IMG/VR virus record: IMGVR_UViG_3300028388_002326 | Span: 1-35,687 of that record | DNA length: 35,687 bases | Direction: 5' to 3' (one strand) | Source of the DNA: a virus | In this document: in pieces, positions 8,082 to 17,200 of the stretch | How the letters are laid out: the number at the start of each line of letters is the position of its first letter | Numbering within the stretch: the stretch's first letter is position 1 | Program-made: the position numbers and the translations under genes | Notes under the pieces: model-generated | The model's input: only the letters and a program-made list of their open reading frames with translations | Databases searched by the model: none | Told to the model about the DNA's origin: nothing

Positions 8082-9520
8082 TGGATCAGAATCTAGAGTG
8101 GTTAGAATCACACAAACAGATCTCATACCCGTTTATCAACCCTGTAAGCGATGCGTTGAAAGGCCGTATTGTAGACGCTCTCATTATTGATGGTGAACGT
8201 GTAGAGGAGCGTGTACGCCTTATCCAGTTCACGGTCACAACATGGACACCGGCTGGTATCACAGTTGGTCTTCAGTACGTTGACAGCCTTACCTCTTTCT
8301 TCTCAACTACACCGACGATCAACGTAAGCTCATTTGGTGCTTACGGTGTTATCTCTATGCGAAGCGAGGTTGAGCGCAAAGAGGTGTTGATCACAGTGGT
8401 GCTAGACAACATTGCTGGCGTGGATATCATAGAAAATGCTGTCTTTGTAACTCGTATACAAGAGCCGGGACAAGAGTCTGTTCGGTCTGTAACGTTTGAA
8501 GCCGAGGAAGATGGTCTGCCTGTCGAATACACAATCACAGGACCATTCTCTCTGCAGGCCGGCTACAACATGACATTAAGTGCTGGCGTTGCTGAAGAGA
8601 TTGTCGGAGAGAACAGGTTGGAGACGCCAGTAATTTTATCCGCCTCCCCCGGAGCTGGGTTAGGTAAGGTACCTAGTGATTGCGAAAGTGATGGAACCCT
8701 GCGCACCATCAACGGCGTTAGCCCTAATGAGTTCGGTGACTTTACTATTGACTGTGACGGCTGCCATAGGTGCTACGTAGGCTCCTCTAGCCACGATGCT
8801 ACTACAATCGTCCAAGCGCCAAATACTTTGGTACTTGCGAATGACTGTACACCGTGTTGTGACTGCGAAGATTACGAACGAACGTATAAAGCTATGGACA
8901 ACATCTACGTAGATGGTACAGTCGTAGGTGGTGTACTAGAGGATGCTGCTCGCAACCTTGGCCAGACTATGGCAGGTATGAATAGAGAGCGCAACAGGCG
9001 ACAGATCAGAAAGAAGATGCTTACTCTTAGACCTACAGCGGGCTGGTTTGTTGGTGTGACGTTCAGCATTATAAACAATCCACTAGTAGCAATGAACCTT
9101 GAAGCAGAGCCGTGGGTGTTTACTGGTACAGTTAATGGTACCGTACTTACAACAACTAACATCGGCATCCTTACTGAGTCATGCTATGTATACAACTCTG
9201 GTTGGAAATTCGGATGGCAGAAGTTTGCTATCGATGAGGTGTTCAGCCACACTACGTTTAGCGGCGATAACACTGTAGACGAGACCGTTACACTGTCTCT
9301 TGCGCTTCCTGCACCTTATGACACTGGCATGGTATTAGAAGGAACCCAGTATACTTCTGTCTTCTTTGAACTGTTTGTGAAAGATACAGCTGCACGTGCC
9401 CATGAAAATATAATTGAGCTTACGGTGGAAGACGCTGGTACATATGCAACAGAGCCAGATCCTAGAGTTGAGGATGAAAAGATACTTCAACCATTCAGTG
9501 AGGATACTGACGTCACATGA
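8081..9520 (+). CDS. Tail appendage paralogue 2 (RxYPF family, longer C-terminus)
   Basis: This 479-residue protein begins with the family signature 'LEWLESHKQISYPF' and 'GRIVDALIIDGE'. The central hinge 'TLRTINGVSPNEFGDFTI' is clearly homologous in pattern to paralogue 1, and is again followed by Cys clusters (CDGCHRC, then DCTPCCDC). After the Cys cluster comes a helical segment (AMDNIYVDG...QTMAGMNRERNRRQIRKK) and an extra ~150-residue beta-rich domain not present in paralogue 1. That extra domain could carry receptor specificity. It overlaps the previous stop by TAATG and overlaps the next gene by ATGA, so translation is likely coupled. Confidence 0.65.
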   Translation: MDQNLEWLESHKQISYPFINPVSDALKGRIVDALIIDGERVEERVRLIQFTVTTWTPAGITVGLQYVDSLTSFFSTTPTINVSSFGAYGVISMRSEVERKEVLITVVLDNIAGVDIIENAVFVTRIQEPGQESVRSVTFEAEEDGLPVEYTITGPFSLQAGYNMTLSAGVAEEIVGENRLETPVILSASPGAGLGKVPSDCESDGTLRTINGVSPNEFGDFTIDCDGCHRCYVGSSSHDATTIVQAPNTLVLANDCTPCCDCEDYERTYKAMDNIYVDGTVVGGVLEDAARNLGQTMAGMNRERNRRQIRKKMLTLRPTAGWFVGVTFSIINNPLVAMNLEAEPWVFTGTVNGTVLTTTNIGILTESCYVYNSGWKFGWQKFAIDEVFSHTTFSGDNTVDETVTLSLALPAPYDTGMVLEGTQYTSVFFELFVKDTAARAHENIIELTVEDAGTYATEPDPRVEDEKILQPFSEDTDVT

Positions 9521-10962
9521 TAGTTAACCAAGATTGGCTAGTCCGAAACTCACAGAGACGTTACCCCCTTGATGATAGCGCTACCAGCTACCTTGATTCT
9601 GGTGACCGAATGCCAGAGGGGTTCCTCGTTGACGCCAACATCTGGGTGCCTGAGTATTACTATAGTATGACAGAGCAGCTAAGGTACGTATACGTATCAT
9701 CGGCTTCTGTCACACCCGGTATCGTGTCTGTAACGCTCATGGGGTGCGCTAATCCAAATGTGCCGGCAAACGGTGGAGATGCTGCGGTAGCACATGACTT
9801 TGTACCACTGGGGGCAGTTTCTATACTACGCTCTGAAGTTGTACCGTACAAAAACTATCCAATAGATCCGCAGTTATCTGGCGTCTCAGGTTGGATAGCA
9901 TTTGGTCCGACAGTTAAGGTGCAGGAGTTTTCAGGACTATTTTCTAACCCACAACAGTCTCTTTTAGCACCTAAAGGGGTTAACTTTTTTACGGCACCTC
10001 CGGTAACCAGTATTGCCCAAGATACGGGATTCGCTGAATTAACAGGCGATGTAACTGTTTCTGCTGAAGCCCCTATTTCTGTGGAAGAGCGTACTGTCAA
10101 TGTTGATGGTACTCATGTACCAGCACTCGTGTATAACATGGAGCTTGTTCAAGAGACTCTAGCAGCATTTGCGGGCCCGTGTGGTGGGCGTCCTGAGTCC
10201 GAATCATGCGGCCGTGCTCCAATATCTTCTATTGCTGGAGTATCTCCAGACTGCGACGGGAACATAACTATTAACTTTGTAGATATGATTGTACGCCAGT
10301 ATGATACTGCCGGCCTATGCCTTGACTCAGAAATAGAGCTGACATCTGTATGCGATGCACTGTCCAGCCTACCAAGCGCCGACGGGGTGCTACCGTACAC
10401 CAACACATGGGAACGCCCATGTCATATAACAACACCGTATACAGCAGACTTTTCAGACACTGACGAAGTATATAACTTGCTTCCTGTCAGCGGTAGCTGG
10501 CTAATAAACACACTGACCGGTGAATATATTGGTTACGCTGCCAGTGACGCTAGTAGTATTGCAGCACCATGTCTGCAATCTATACCTACTGATGGTTCCG
10601 TCGCTTCAAGAACAGTGGCCATGACGTGTGCAGCACTGCTGGGACAAAATGCCGCTGGTGTATTTGTTAGCGGCCGCTCGCCACGAATGATGATAGTCGC
10701 GTACCACGATGCTTATTCCGGCGCAGCAAAGGTAGTAAACTACAAGTCCGGAGAAGAGGAGCTTTTAGCCACGTTGCCAGCCTCACCGACCGGCTTCACT
10801 GTTACAATAGAGAACTTGAAGATTACTGTCAATGGTACTGAGATTACTATACCAGCAGACAGCCCATATTGGGATCCAAACGGTCGTTTAGGTGTGTTCA
10901 TTAAAGGACCCGGAAGCGCAGTAATTACGGGGTTCTCTGTTACTGACGTCCCAGCACCATAG
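9517..10962 (+). CDS. Tail appendage paralogue 3 with C-terminal lectin-like domain
   Basis: This is a 481-residue protein. Its N-terminus is 'NQDWLVRNSQRRYPLDDSATSYL' (family signature), followed by 'EGFLVDANIWVP'. The hinge is 'ISSIAGVSPDCDGNITI'. Residues ~300-480 look like a concanavalin/LamG-type jelly roll: 'SGSWLINTLTGEYIGYA', an alternating strand region with 'MMIVAYHDAYSG', 'GFTVTIENLKITVNGTEI' and 'GRLGVFIKGPGSAVITGFSV'. This fold class binds carbohydrate in other phage and bacterial proteins. Binding of a host surface glycan is an inference from that fold pattern. The start overlaps the stop of paralogue 2 as ATGA. Confidence 0.65.
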   Translation: MIVNQDWLVRNSQRRYPLDDSATSYLDSGDRMPEGFLVDANIWVPEYYYSMTEQLRYVYVSSASVTPGIVSVTLMGCANPNVPANGGDAAVAHDFVPLGAVSILRSEVVPYKNYPIDPQLSGVSGWIAFGPTVKVQEFSGLFSNPQQSLLAPKGVNFFTAPPVTSIAQDTGFAELTGDVTVSAEAPISVEERTVNVDGTHVPALVYNMELVQETLAAFAGPCGGRPESESCGRAPISSIAGVSPDCDGNITINFVDMIVRQYDTAGLCLDSEIELTSVCDALSSLPSADGVLPYTNTWERPCHITTPYTADFSDTDEVYNLLPVSGSWLINTLTGEYIGYAASDASSIAAPCLQSIPTDGSVASRTVAMTCAALLGQNAAGVFVSGRSPRMMIVAYHDAYSGAAKVVNYKSGEEELLATLPASPTGFTVTIENLKITVNGTEITIPADSPYWDPNGRLGVFIKGPGSAVITGFSVTDVPAP

Positions 10963-10971
10963 GAATAACCT

Positions 10972-11742
10972 ATGCCAAGTCAAAGCAGTCAAAACTTCGT
11001 TGAATGGAGAGCAGCCAACTCTGGAGGCAAGTACCCGTTTGCTGCCAATGTTACGCTAGCCAACGACGATGTATTCATACCTAATGATACCTTTATAGAC
11101 GCTAAGCTATATCCAGTTGGTGCGGATGCAACTCTGCACCTGTCTCAAATTATAAAAGATGGTAATCAAATTACTGTATATGTAGGTACGACATCATCGC
11201 AGCTGTTGGCCTCAGGCAGCTATGACTCAGGCTCCCCGTCAGAAGTAATCACATTGGAAGACACATCGGGACGTGCAGCTGGTATGCTTCTCACATCGGC
11301 ACAGCTGATGCTTCCGTTAGTTGGATGGGCTGACGGCACGTATACGTTTACACAAGGTCAGACAGGCTTCGCCGCACTCGTGGTTGTTCCAGTAACAGCA
11401 AACGGTGTAACGTCTATTCGTGGTTCGGAAACAACGAACAAACTATCTGGCAACGTATGGTTGGTAGGTGGACGTGGGGTTGTATTTGAAGTAGATGACA
11501 GTGATCCTGACGAACCTGTTATTACAGTTAATGCCGTCGGGGAACCGCTGTATAAACGAGCTACGTGTGAAGAGACTGGATTTCCGCGCCCGTGTCTACT
11601 GCAGACGATAAACAATATACCAGCCGATGAGTTTGGTAATTTCCTTATTGGTATCTGTGGTGTAGACTCTAATCAGACTGTTTTTCGTATCGAGCCTATC
11701 GCAAACGGGTTGCAGATACGTTCAATTGGAAGGACTGTTTAA
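10972..11742 (+). CDS. Tail appendage paralogue 4 (short)
   Basis: This 256-residue protein carries the family signature 'FVEWRAANSGGKYPFAANVTL' and 'IPNDTFIDAKLYPVG'. The middle block 'VTSIRGSETTNKLSGNVWLVGGRGVVF' aligns in pattern with paralogue 1, and the hinge 'LLQTINNIPADEFGNFLIG' with all the others. It ends soon after the hinge, so it lacks the extra C-terminal domains of paralogues 2 and 3 and looks like the minimal family architecture. A GGAATAACCT spacer separates it from the previous stop, and its own stop overlaps the next start (TAATG). A structural tail role is inferred. Confidence 0.62.
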   Translation: MPSQSSQNFVEWRAANSGGKYPFAANVTLANDDVFIPNDTFIDAKLYPVGADATLHLSQIIKDGNQITVYVGTTSSQLLASGSYDSGSPSEVITLEDTSGRAAGMLLTSAQLMLPLVGWADGTYTFTQGQTGFAALVVVPVTANGVTSIRGSETTNKLSGNVWLVGGRGVVFEVDDSDPDEPVITVNAVGEPLYKRATCEETGFPRPCLLQTINNIPADEFGNFLIGICGVDSNQTVFRIEPIANGLQIRSIGRTV

Positions 11743-12665
11743 TGGCGTATGCAGACCTGTATAACTGTAATGAGAATCGCAAGTATCCTTTCGCCCCTAC
11801 TGTGGATAATAAGTTGATCTTTGGCGTTGACTATAATCTCAACGACGAAGTTATACTTGATGCCGGGTTTACTATAGGTGCTAACACTGAGTTTGCACCT
11901 GATACACATAACGTTGCTCTTACTCAAATCGATTGGACACCTACAAAGCTTACATTTACGTTCTCTGTTTTGCCCGGCACAGCGGAGTTTGTGTTTACTC
12001 GAAAAAAGACAGACGTAAAAGGAGCCACTGAATACGTAGAAGCTGACGGCGATCCAGCTAACGGCATTGGCTATCTCGTAACAGGTGATCTGTACGGTAT
12101 TATACTTGAGCTTGACACTTTGTACGGTACAACTGGATCCATCCCGGCTAACCTAGTTGTCAACGTACCAAAGGTAGAACTAAGCACGATAATCAACGTA
12201 GGCGGTCAGCGCGTAGAGAGTGTAAATGTCGCTAACCTCGAACGCTATCAGGTTGACGCCTGCTGTGACACAGCAAGCAACTACGATGACTTTGTTGGGC
12301 ATGAAGTTGCCTCTGGGTTGGTTGGCGACGTCAAGTTTCATGCTGGTTATAACGCGGACATCGCAGTAGATCCGAGCAGCAACGTAATGACCTTGAATGC
12401 AGACCAAGGTGCTGGTGATGGAGAGCCGTGTGAAGAGGTACTGCGCTGGCCTGACGAGACTGCTCCTGAAGGCTCGTCTATTTTAAGCGGGGGCCCATCT
12501 TGTGGAGACTTGATCTTCCGCGTCAATGGTGTTATACCTACAGATAATGGCGTGTTTGCTTTGAACGGTGGAGATAGTATCAGCGTAGTATCTTATCCTG
12601 AAGAGCACCGCATAGATATAATCAACAACATAGAAACATCTTTATATTGCGTACCTGAGGAATAA
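11742..12665 (+). CDS. Tail appendage paralogue 5 (divergent)
   Basis: This 307-residue protein has the N-terminus 'ADLYNCNENRKYPFAPTVDNKL', followed by 'NDEVILDAGFTIG', the shared family start. The middle has 'VESVNVANLERYQV..CCDTASN' and 'GLVGDVKFHAGYNADIAV'. The hinge is 'LIFRVNGVIPTDNGVFALNGGDSI'. It is the most divergent of the five but preserves the order of modules. It keeps paired Cys residues near the centre but not the PCCxC cluster of paralogues 1 and 2. It is followed two bases later by a small Gly/Pro-rich gene in the same transcription unit. Confidence 0.6.
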   Translation: MAYADLYNCNENRKYPFAPTVDNKLIFGVDYNLNDEVILDAGFTIGANTEFAPDTHNVALTQIDWTPTKLTFTFSVLPGTAEFVFTRKKTDVKGATEYVEADGDPANGIGYLVTGDLYGIILELDTLYGTTGSIPANLVVNVPKVELSTIINVGGQRVESVNVANLERYQVDACCDTASNYDDFVGHEVASGLVGDVKFHAGYNADIAVDPSSNVMTLNADQGAGDGEPCEEVLRWPDETAPEGSSILSGGPSCGDLIFRVNGVIPTDNGVFALNGGDSISVVSYPEEHRIDIINNIETSLYCVPEE

Positions 12666-12667
12666 TT

Positions 12668-13048
12668 ATGGCCAGAGCATTTCCTGAACGTGATTGTGAT
12701 CCTGATGATCCGGGTACTCAAGCAATTCCGCTAGACACAGCGCCAATGATGCCTTTTATTGGAAACTATTTTGGTTCTCCGATACTTGGCAACGAAGGCT
12801 CCCCTGATCAAGTACCCGGCCCGCCTCCTCCTTTTGGTGAAGCTGAGCTTGGCCTTGTAGCAGCACCACAAAACACCAATGCTGGTGGTACAGGCGGTGG
12901 GGAGCTTCCAGCACTTTATCTTAACGGAATTCGAGGACCCAATGCTATCAGTATCGAAGACGGTGAAGTAATAGTAAGAGTAGAATTCGGTGTAGGTCAA
13001 GGTGGAGAATCTGCATTGAACTTTGTAACGGACTGTTTGAGGATATGA
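12668..13048 (+). CDS. Small Gly/Pro-rich protein, possible truncated appendage paralogue
   Basis: This is a 126-residue protein. Residues ~1-85 are a low-complexity linker rich in P, G, N and D, including 'VPGPPPPFGE' and 'NAGGTGGGELP'. The last ~40 residues, starting 'LYLNGIRGPNAISIEDGEVIV', resemble the hinge region of the five preceding proteins ('INGV.P...G...L..G'). It may be a remnant of, or adaptor for, the same family. GAGGAATAATT precedes the start, so the start looks real. The stop lies just ahead of the GTG start of the next, very large, gene. Confidence 0.55.
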   Translation: MARAFPERDCDPDDPGTQAIPLDTAPMMPFIGNYFGSPILGNEGSPDQVPGPPPPFGEAELGLVAAPQNTNAGGTGGGELPALYLNGIRGPNAISIEDGEVIVRVEFGVGQGGESALNFVTDCLRI

Positions 13049-13049
13049 T

Positions 13050-14156
13050 GTGTACTGTTTCTTTGATGCTTATCGCCAACTATTTCAAGATGTAGGAGAG
13101 CAACCTCCCGCTATAAGTTCATCGTTAGTTTTTAGGATAGAAACGCTGTCTGGTGGCTTGCTCAACGGACAGTTTTATTATTTGTTCACTTACGTAAAAG
13201 ACGGTATAGAAAGCATGCTGTCCCCATCACTAGCAGCGTCAGGGACAGTAACTAACAGTAAGTTGTTTATTAAGCTCGGCTCTGAAGCTGTATCGTACGA
13301 TAAAGACACCAGCATCAGAATATATAGAAGCGATGCCCAGTCGTATAAAAATTACGTGTATAGTGACGGCCCTAAAGATCCTCTATATCGCATAGCTGAA
13401 CTGTCTCCGGGAGAAAACTCTTATATAGACAACACACCTCAAGCTGTGGCAGAAACGTTGCCTGTGTTTGACTTGACGAGGTATGATTTAGGTCACTTAG
13501 ACCAAACTACGTTTAGGTACACAAAGGACTTCATTACGCCAGCCACACCTGTAGTCAATAGTATAAACGACGTACCTGACATCGATAAAAACCTGTTTCC
13601 AGTTGTTCCAGCAGAGGCTCGGCCAGTGACATTTGCTGGCAAGACTGCCCCACATAGTACCGGCCCAGACTCTGTAGCATTTCAAAATAGAGATTATGAT
13701 CCGGTGTTAACTGTTATAGATGACCCAGCTGGCAACTTGCTACCTAATACATATTACTACTATAAAGTGTGTCCTGTGTACCCAGAAGATAATGGAGGAA
13801 TTGGTGCGCAGGGGTACGGCTTTTTCGTTAGCAAGAATACTCGTACAAATGCAAGTCCAGCTAAAATACTAGTATCAAATATATACGTACCGACGGACCC
13901 AAGAGTAACCTCAAAGATTTTATATAGGTCTCTTACATCAACACCACAAGACTTTAAGGAAGTTGCTATACTTGATGCCGATGTAACATCTTATGAGGAT
14001 GACACGTTAGAAGCAGCACTCGGTGCGGCGTATGACGAGTTTAATACAGCTGGACAGTATAAATACAAATTTGCGTTTCTTACACTTGACGGTGGTGTCT
14101 CATCTACGCTGGATGTAACTGTAAACGTAACTAGTTCTCATCTACGCTGGATGTAA
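13050..14156 (+). CDS. Giant tail appendage protein, N-terminal part (frameshifted by duplication)
   Basis: This is a 368-residue frame from GTG 13050, with GAGG seven bases upstream. It contains the beginning of a series of repeated beta-sandwich modules of two alternating kinds: 'G.fYYLFTYVKDGIESMLSPS'-type strands and 'kI(L/I)YRs....y...A.L......YED'-type strands. The frame ends abruptly with a foreign tail, SHLRWM, inside the second copy of a 38-bp tandem duplication (14098-14173). Removing one copy joins it in frame to the downstream 1246-residue frame, giving one protein of roughly 1,640 residues. The last seven or so residues are therefore probably not original. Confidence 0.7.
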   Translation: MYCFFDAYRQLFQDVGEQPPAISSSLVFRIETLSGGLLNGQFYYLFTYVKDGIESMLSPSLAASGTVTNSKLFIKLGSEAVSYDKDTSIRIYRSDAQSYKNYVYSDGPKDPLYRIAELSPGENSYIDNTPQAVAETLPVFDLTRYDLGHLDQTTFRYTKDFITPATPVVNSINDVPDIDKNLFPVVPAEARPVTFAGKTAPHSTGPDSVAFQNRDYDPVLTVIDDPAGNLLPNTYYYYKVCPVYPEDNGGIGAQGYGFFVSKNTRTNASPAKILVSNIYVPTDPRVTSKILYRSLTSTPQDFKEVAILDADVTSYEDDTLEAALGAAYDEFNTAGQYKYKFAFLTLDGGVSSTLDVTVNVTSSHLRWM

Positions 14157-14173
14157 CTGTAAACGTAACTAGT
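14098..14173 (+). repeat. 38-bp perfect tandem duplication causing a frameshift
   Basis: Two identical 38-bp units lie back to back, 14098-14135 and 14136-14173, each beginning tctcatctacg and ending gtaactagt. Because 38 is not a multiple of three, the duplication shifts the frame by -1 and creates an early stop at 14154-14156. With a single copy the reading continues as VTVNVTSFSSAPTFYIY into the downstream frame. It may be a real slipped-strand event or an assembly error. Confidence 0.9.
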
Positions 14174-14233
14174 TTCTCATCTGCACCTACGTTTTATATA
14201 TACGATGAGTACCTATCACGTATTCCTATCACA

Positions 14234-17200
14234 GTGAACACTATTAGGGTTTGGAGGACTAAAAAAGACGATACAGAATACTTTTATCTAACCGAGTATG
14301 ATCTGTATGACTATACAGCCAGCTACTATTTGACTCGCGCAGAAGAGACACTGCCAAAAGATAACAGCTACTACTCTTATATAGTAAGCGACTATATAGG
14401 CGCTGTAGACGACATAAGCGAAGACACCCCAGAAGTACCGATAACAAACTCTACGGGTCGTTACTATTATAAGGTATGTAAAGATGGCAACCTATCAGAG
14501 GACTATGTCAGTGTAGATATTAGTGGTACAGATGGTCGTCAGGTTATTCTTGAAAATATCGCCGCACCTCACATTGACTTTACTTCAGTAGTTTCTGGCC
14601 TAAGAGTAAGCCAAATAGACTGCCCAGATCCGACTGACGATAAATGGTATATTAGTATTGATGGTGACGTTTCACAAGACACAGAAGCTGGCATACCTGT
14701 GACAGTGACCCCCAGACGTCTTTCTACCGGTACAGTAACCCCATGTAGAACATGCTATGAGTCTGTAGATATTCCAACAGATAAGGACACTATAAACTAC
14801 TTTGATACTGAGTACATTTACTCAGCAACAACCAAGGCCGCCCTAGAGTTTAACCTGTCTAAAGCTGTATCAGGTGACGACAACGGTTTGAAAGCTATGC
14901 CAGTTCCAGATAGTATTACGGTGAATAAAATTACGTTTACCAAACCTGAGTCTACAATGACTGCCACGAATAACGGTGACGGTAACTTGGAGTTTGGCAG
15001 AGAGTATAAGTATATTGTAGTGTTCTACGACGAGGTTGGCTTATACTCAAACTTAAGTGAAATAACAGCCGTAACTGTAAACAACCCAAATGGCTCGCAA
15101 ATACTTTTGAGTGGAATACCAACAAGTCCTGATAGAGGTGTTGGTAGGAAGATCTATCGAACGTCTAACCCGTTTAATCCTACTAAATACTATTATGAGC
15201 TGACTGATATACAGGACAATACTACAACAACGTTTATAGACAACCTCTCAACAGAAAGTATATATGGACCACTTTCTTTTATTACGCCCAGTAATCCGGT
15301 CGAAGGCAGTTACACGTTTAGGTTTGCGTGGGCATACACGTATACACACTGGGTTTATAATAGCTATTACGACATCTATATTTTGCAGCGGAGTGCTGAG
15401 CGCGGGTTCAGTCCTGAAGATGCTCAAGTTTATTCAGAAGATGACCCTATTGTGTTTATTGAGTTTCCAAATCTTGATGAAAACTACAGATACAGTCTTC
15501 TTGACATCGAAGTCGGTGTAGCAGAGCCTACGCAAACCAGTACGTATGGGCTTGGTGATATTCCGCCTTATCTAGATACCAACGAAGTAGTACTTCAGTT
15601 AGAAGAAGGTGGCGACTTAGAGCCAAACACAACATATAAGTACGCAATAAGTTTTACTAACTTCATACAGGATAGCATAACGGGGCGGCCTAGGTTAGAC
15701 ACATATGCGGGCAACCCATGCTACGTTGGCGAAGTAACAACTACAGATACTGCCAGATCAGTACGGTTGAAAAATCTTCACAAAGTGCACATGCGTTGGC
15801 TTGATGATACCCGAGATCGTGGTGCCCCCGGAATTGTAAGAAGTAATAGCGGCTGGGGTATATATGACCTTGATGCTTCTTGGCATGGTGCCTTGTTGTA
15901 CCGTACAACTGCGGCTACTCCAAACAATCTTAAATACGTAGCTGGCTGGGCAAGAGATACCAGCAACCTAGATATTAGTCCGTATTATGATGACGCCTTT
16001 GGCAAGCTAGAGTCTTATGAATATATGGACGTTACCAGCGATGACTCGCTAGGCTCAGAGCTTCCAGTTACGCTTCTTGATTTACACCCATACATGTATA
16101 TTAACCGTGGCAAGAAACGCGGACACACTGACTCAGCCACCTCTAGGAATTATCCTACTACTACACTTGGAAGTACACCGCCTGTACCAAAAGCTCTTTA
16201 TGGTTACCTTGCTGTTCCATATTACAGGGACATAGACGGAAGTGAGCCCGTAAGATTCTTTGATGACCTTTCACGATATGAACAATTTCGCTATACGTCA
16301 CGCAGGTTTAAAACAGTGACTGTAACAGATTCTAATGCGTATACTGTATCCTTGTCGTCTATAGAAAGCTCACTCAGGTACTATGCTGATGGTGTTGCTA
16401 TTTATAGATCAATCTTTGGAAGGGATCCATCTAATCCGGAAAACTATAGGCTTGTAGATACAATAGATTACCGAGACGAAGTAGGCGGCCTACTACATGG
16501 TCTATATACGTTCTACACTGCTGGTGAAAGGCCTACTGTAACTAGCGAAATAGATCGGCAAGTCTCCCTGTTAATAGACCCAGTCACGTATGATGAACGT
16601 ATCCCGAAACCGGGGACGACACTTTCAGGAACGTTTAATTATGGCATGACATTCGTTACAGAGTTGGGTGATGAAACAGAGCTAATAGACATTACAACAG
16701 CGTTTCAAACGTATGAGCTAGCTTCCACATCAACTGATATAGTCGACGGTTCTCTTGATCCAGATTTTGGGAATGTATGGATTACCGCAAATCATTTCTA
16801 TGACCTATATAGAATGCTGTTACAAACTAACCGAAGATTCGTAGCAAAACGCATATATAGATACCACATTGAAGACGGTATACCGCCTGTTAAAAAGTAT
16901 AAACTTCTTGCTGAGCTGGACATGAATGTAGACACATATACTGATACAGCAACCAATTCTTCAATCGCGGCCAATGACGCTCTGGAAACTGCAGTAACAT
17001 TGCCAGCGTCGGCGTATACATACCAAGATAACAAGAACAGTGAAGATATTACGGAGGCTGTTGCACTACCTTATTTGTCTTTGCTTGAATCCGATAAAAA
17101 GCATTATGAAATATCGGCAAATAGTGAACAAGCTCCATATAAGTATGTCGGCATGCTGTTAGGTCATACATTACCTGTTTATACGTGTGACCCATACTAT

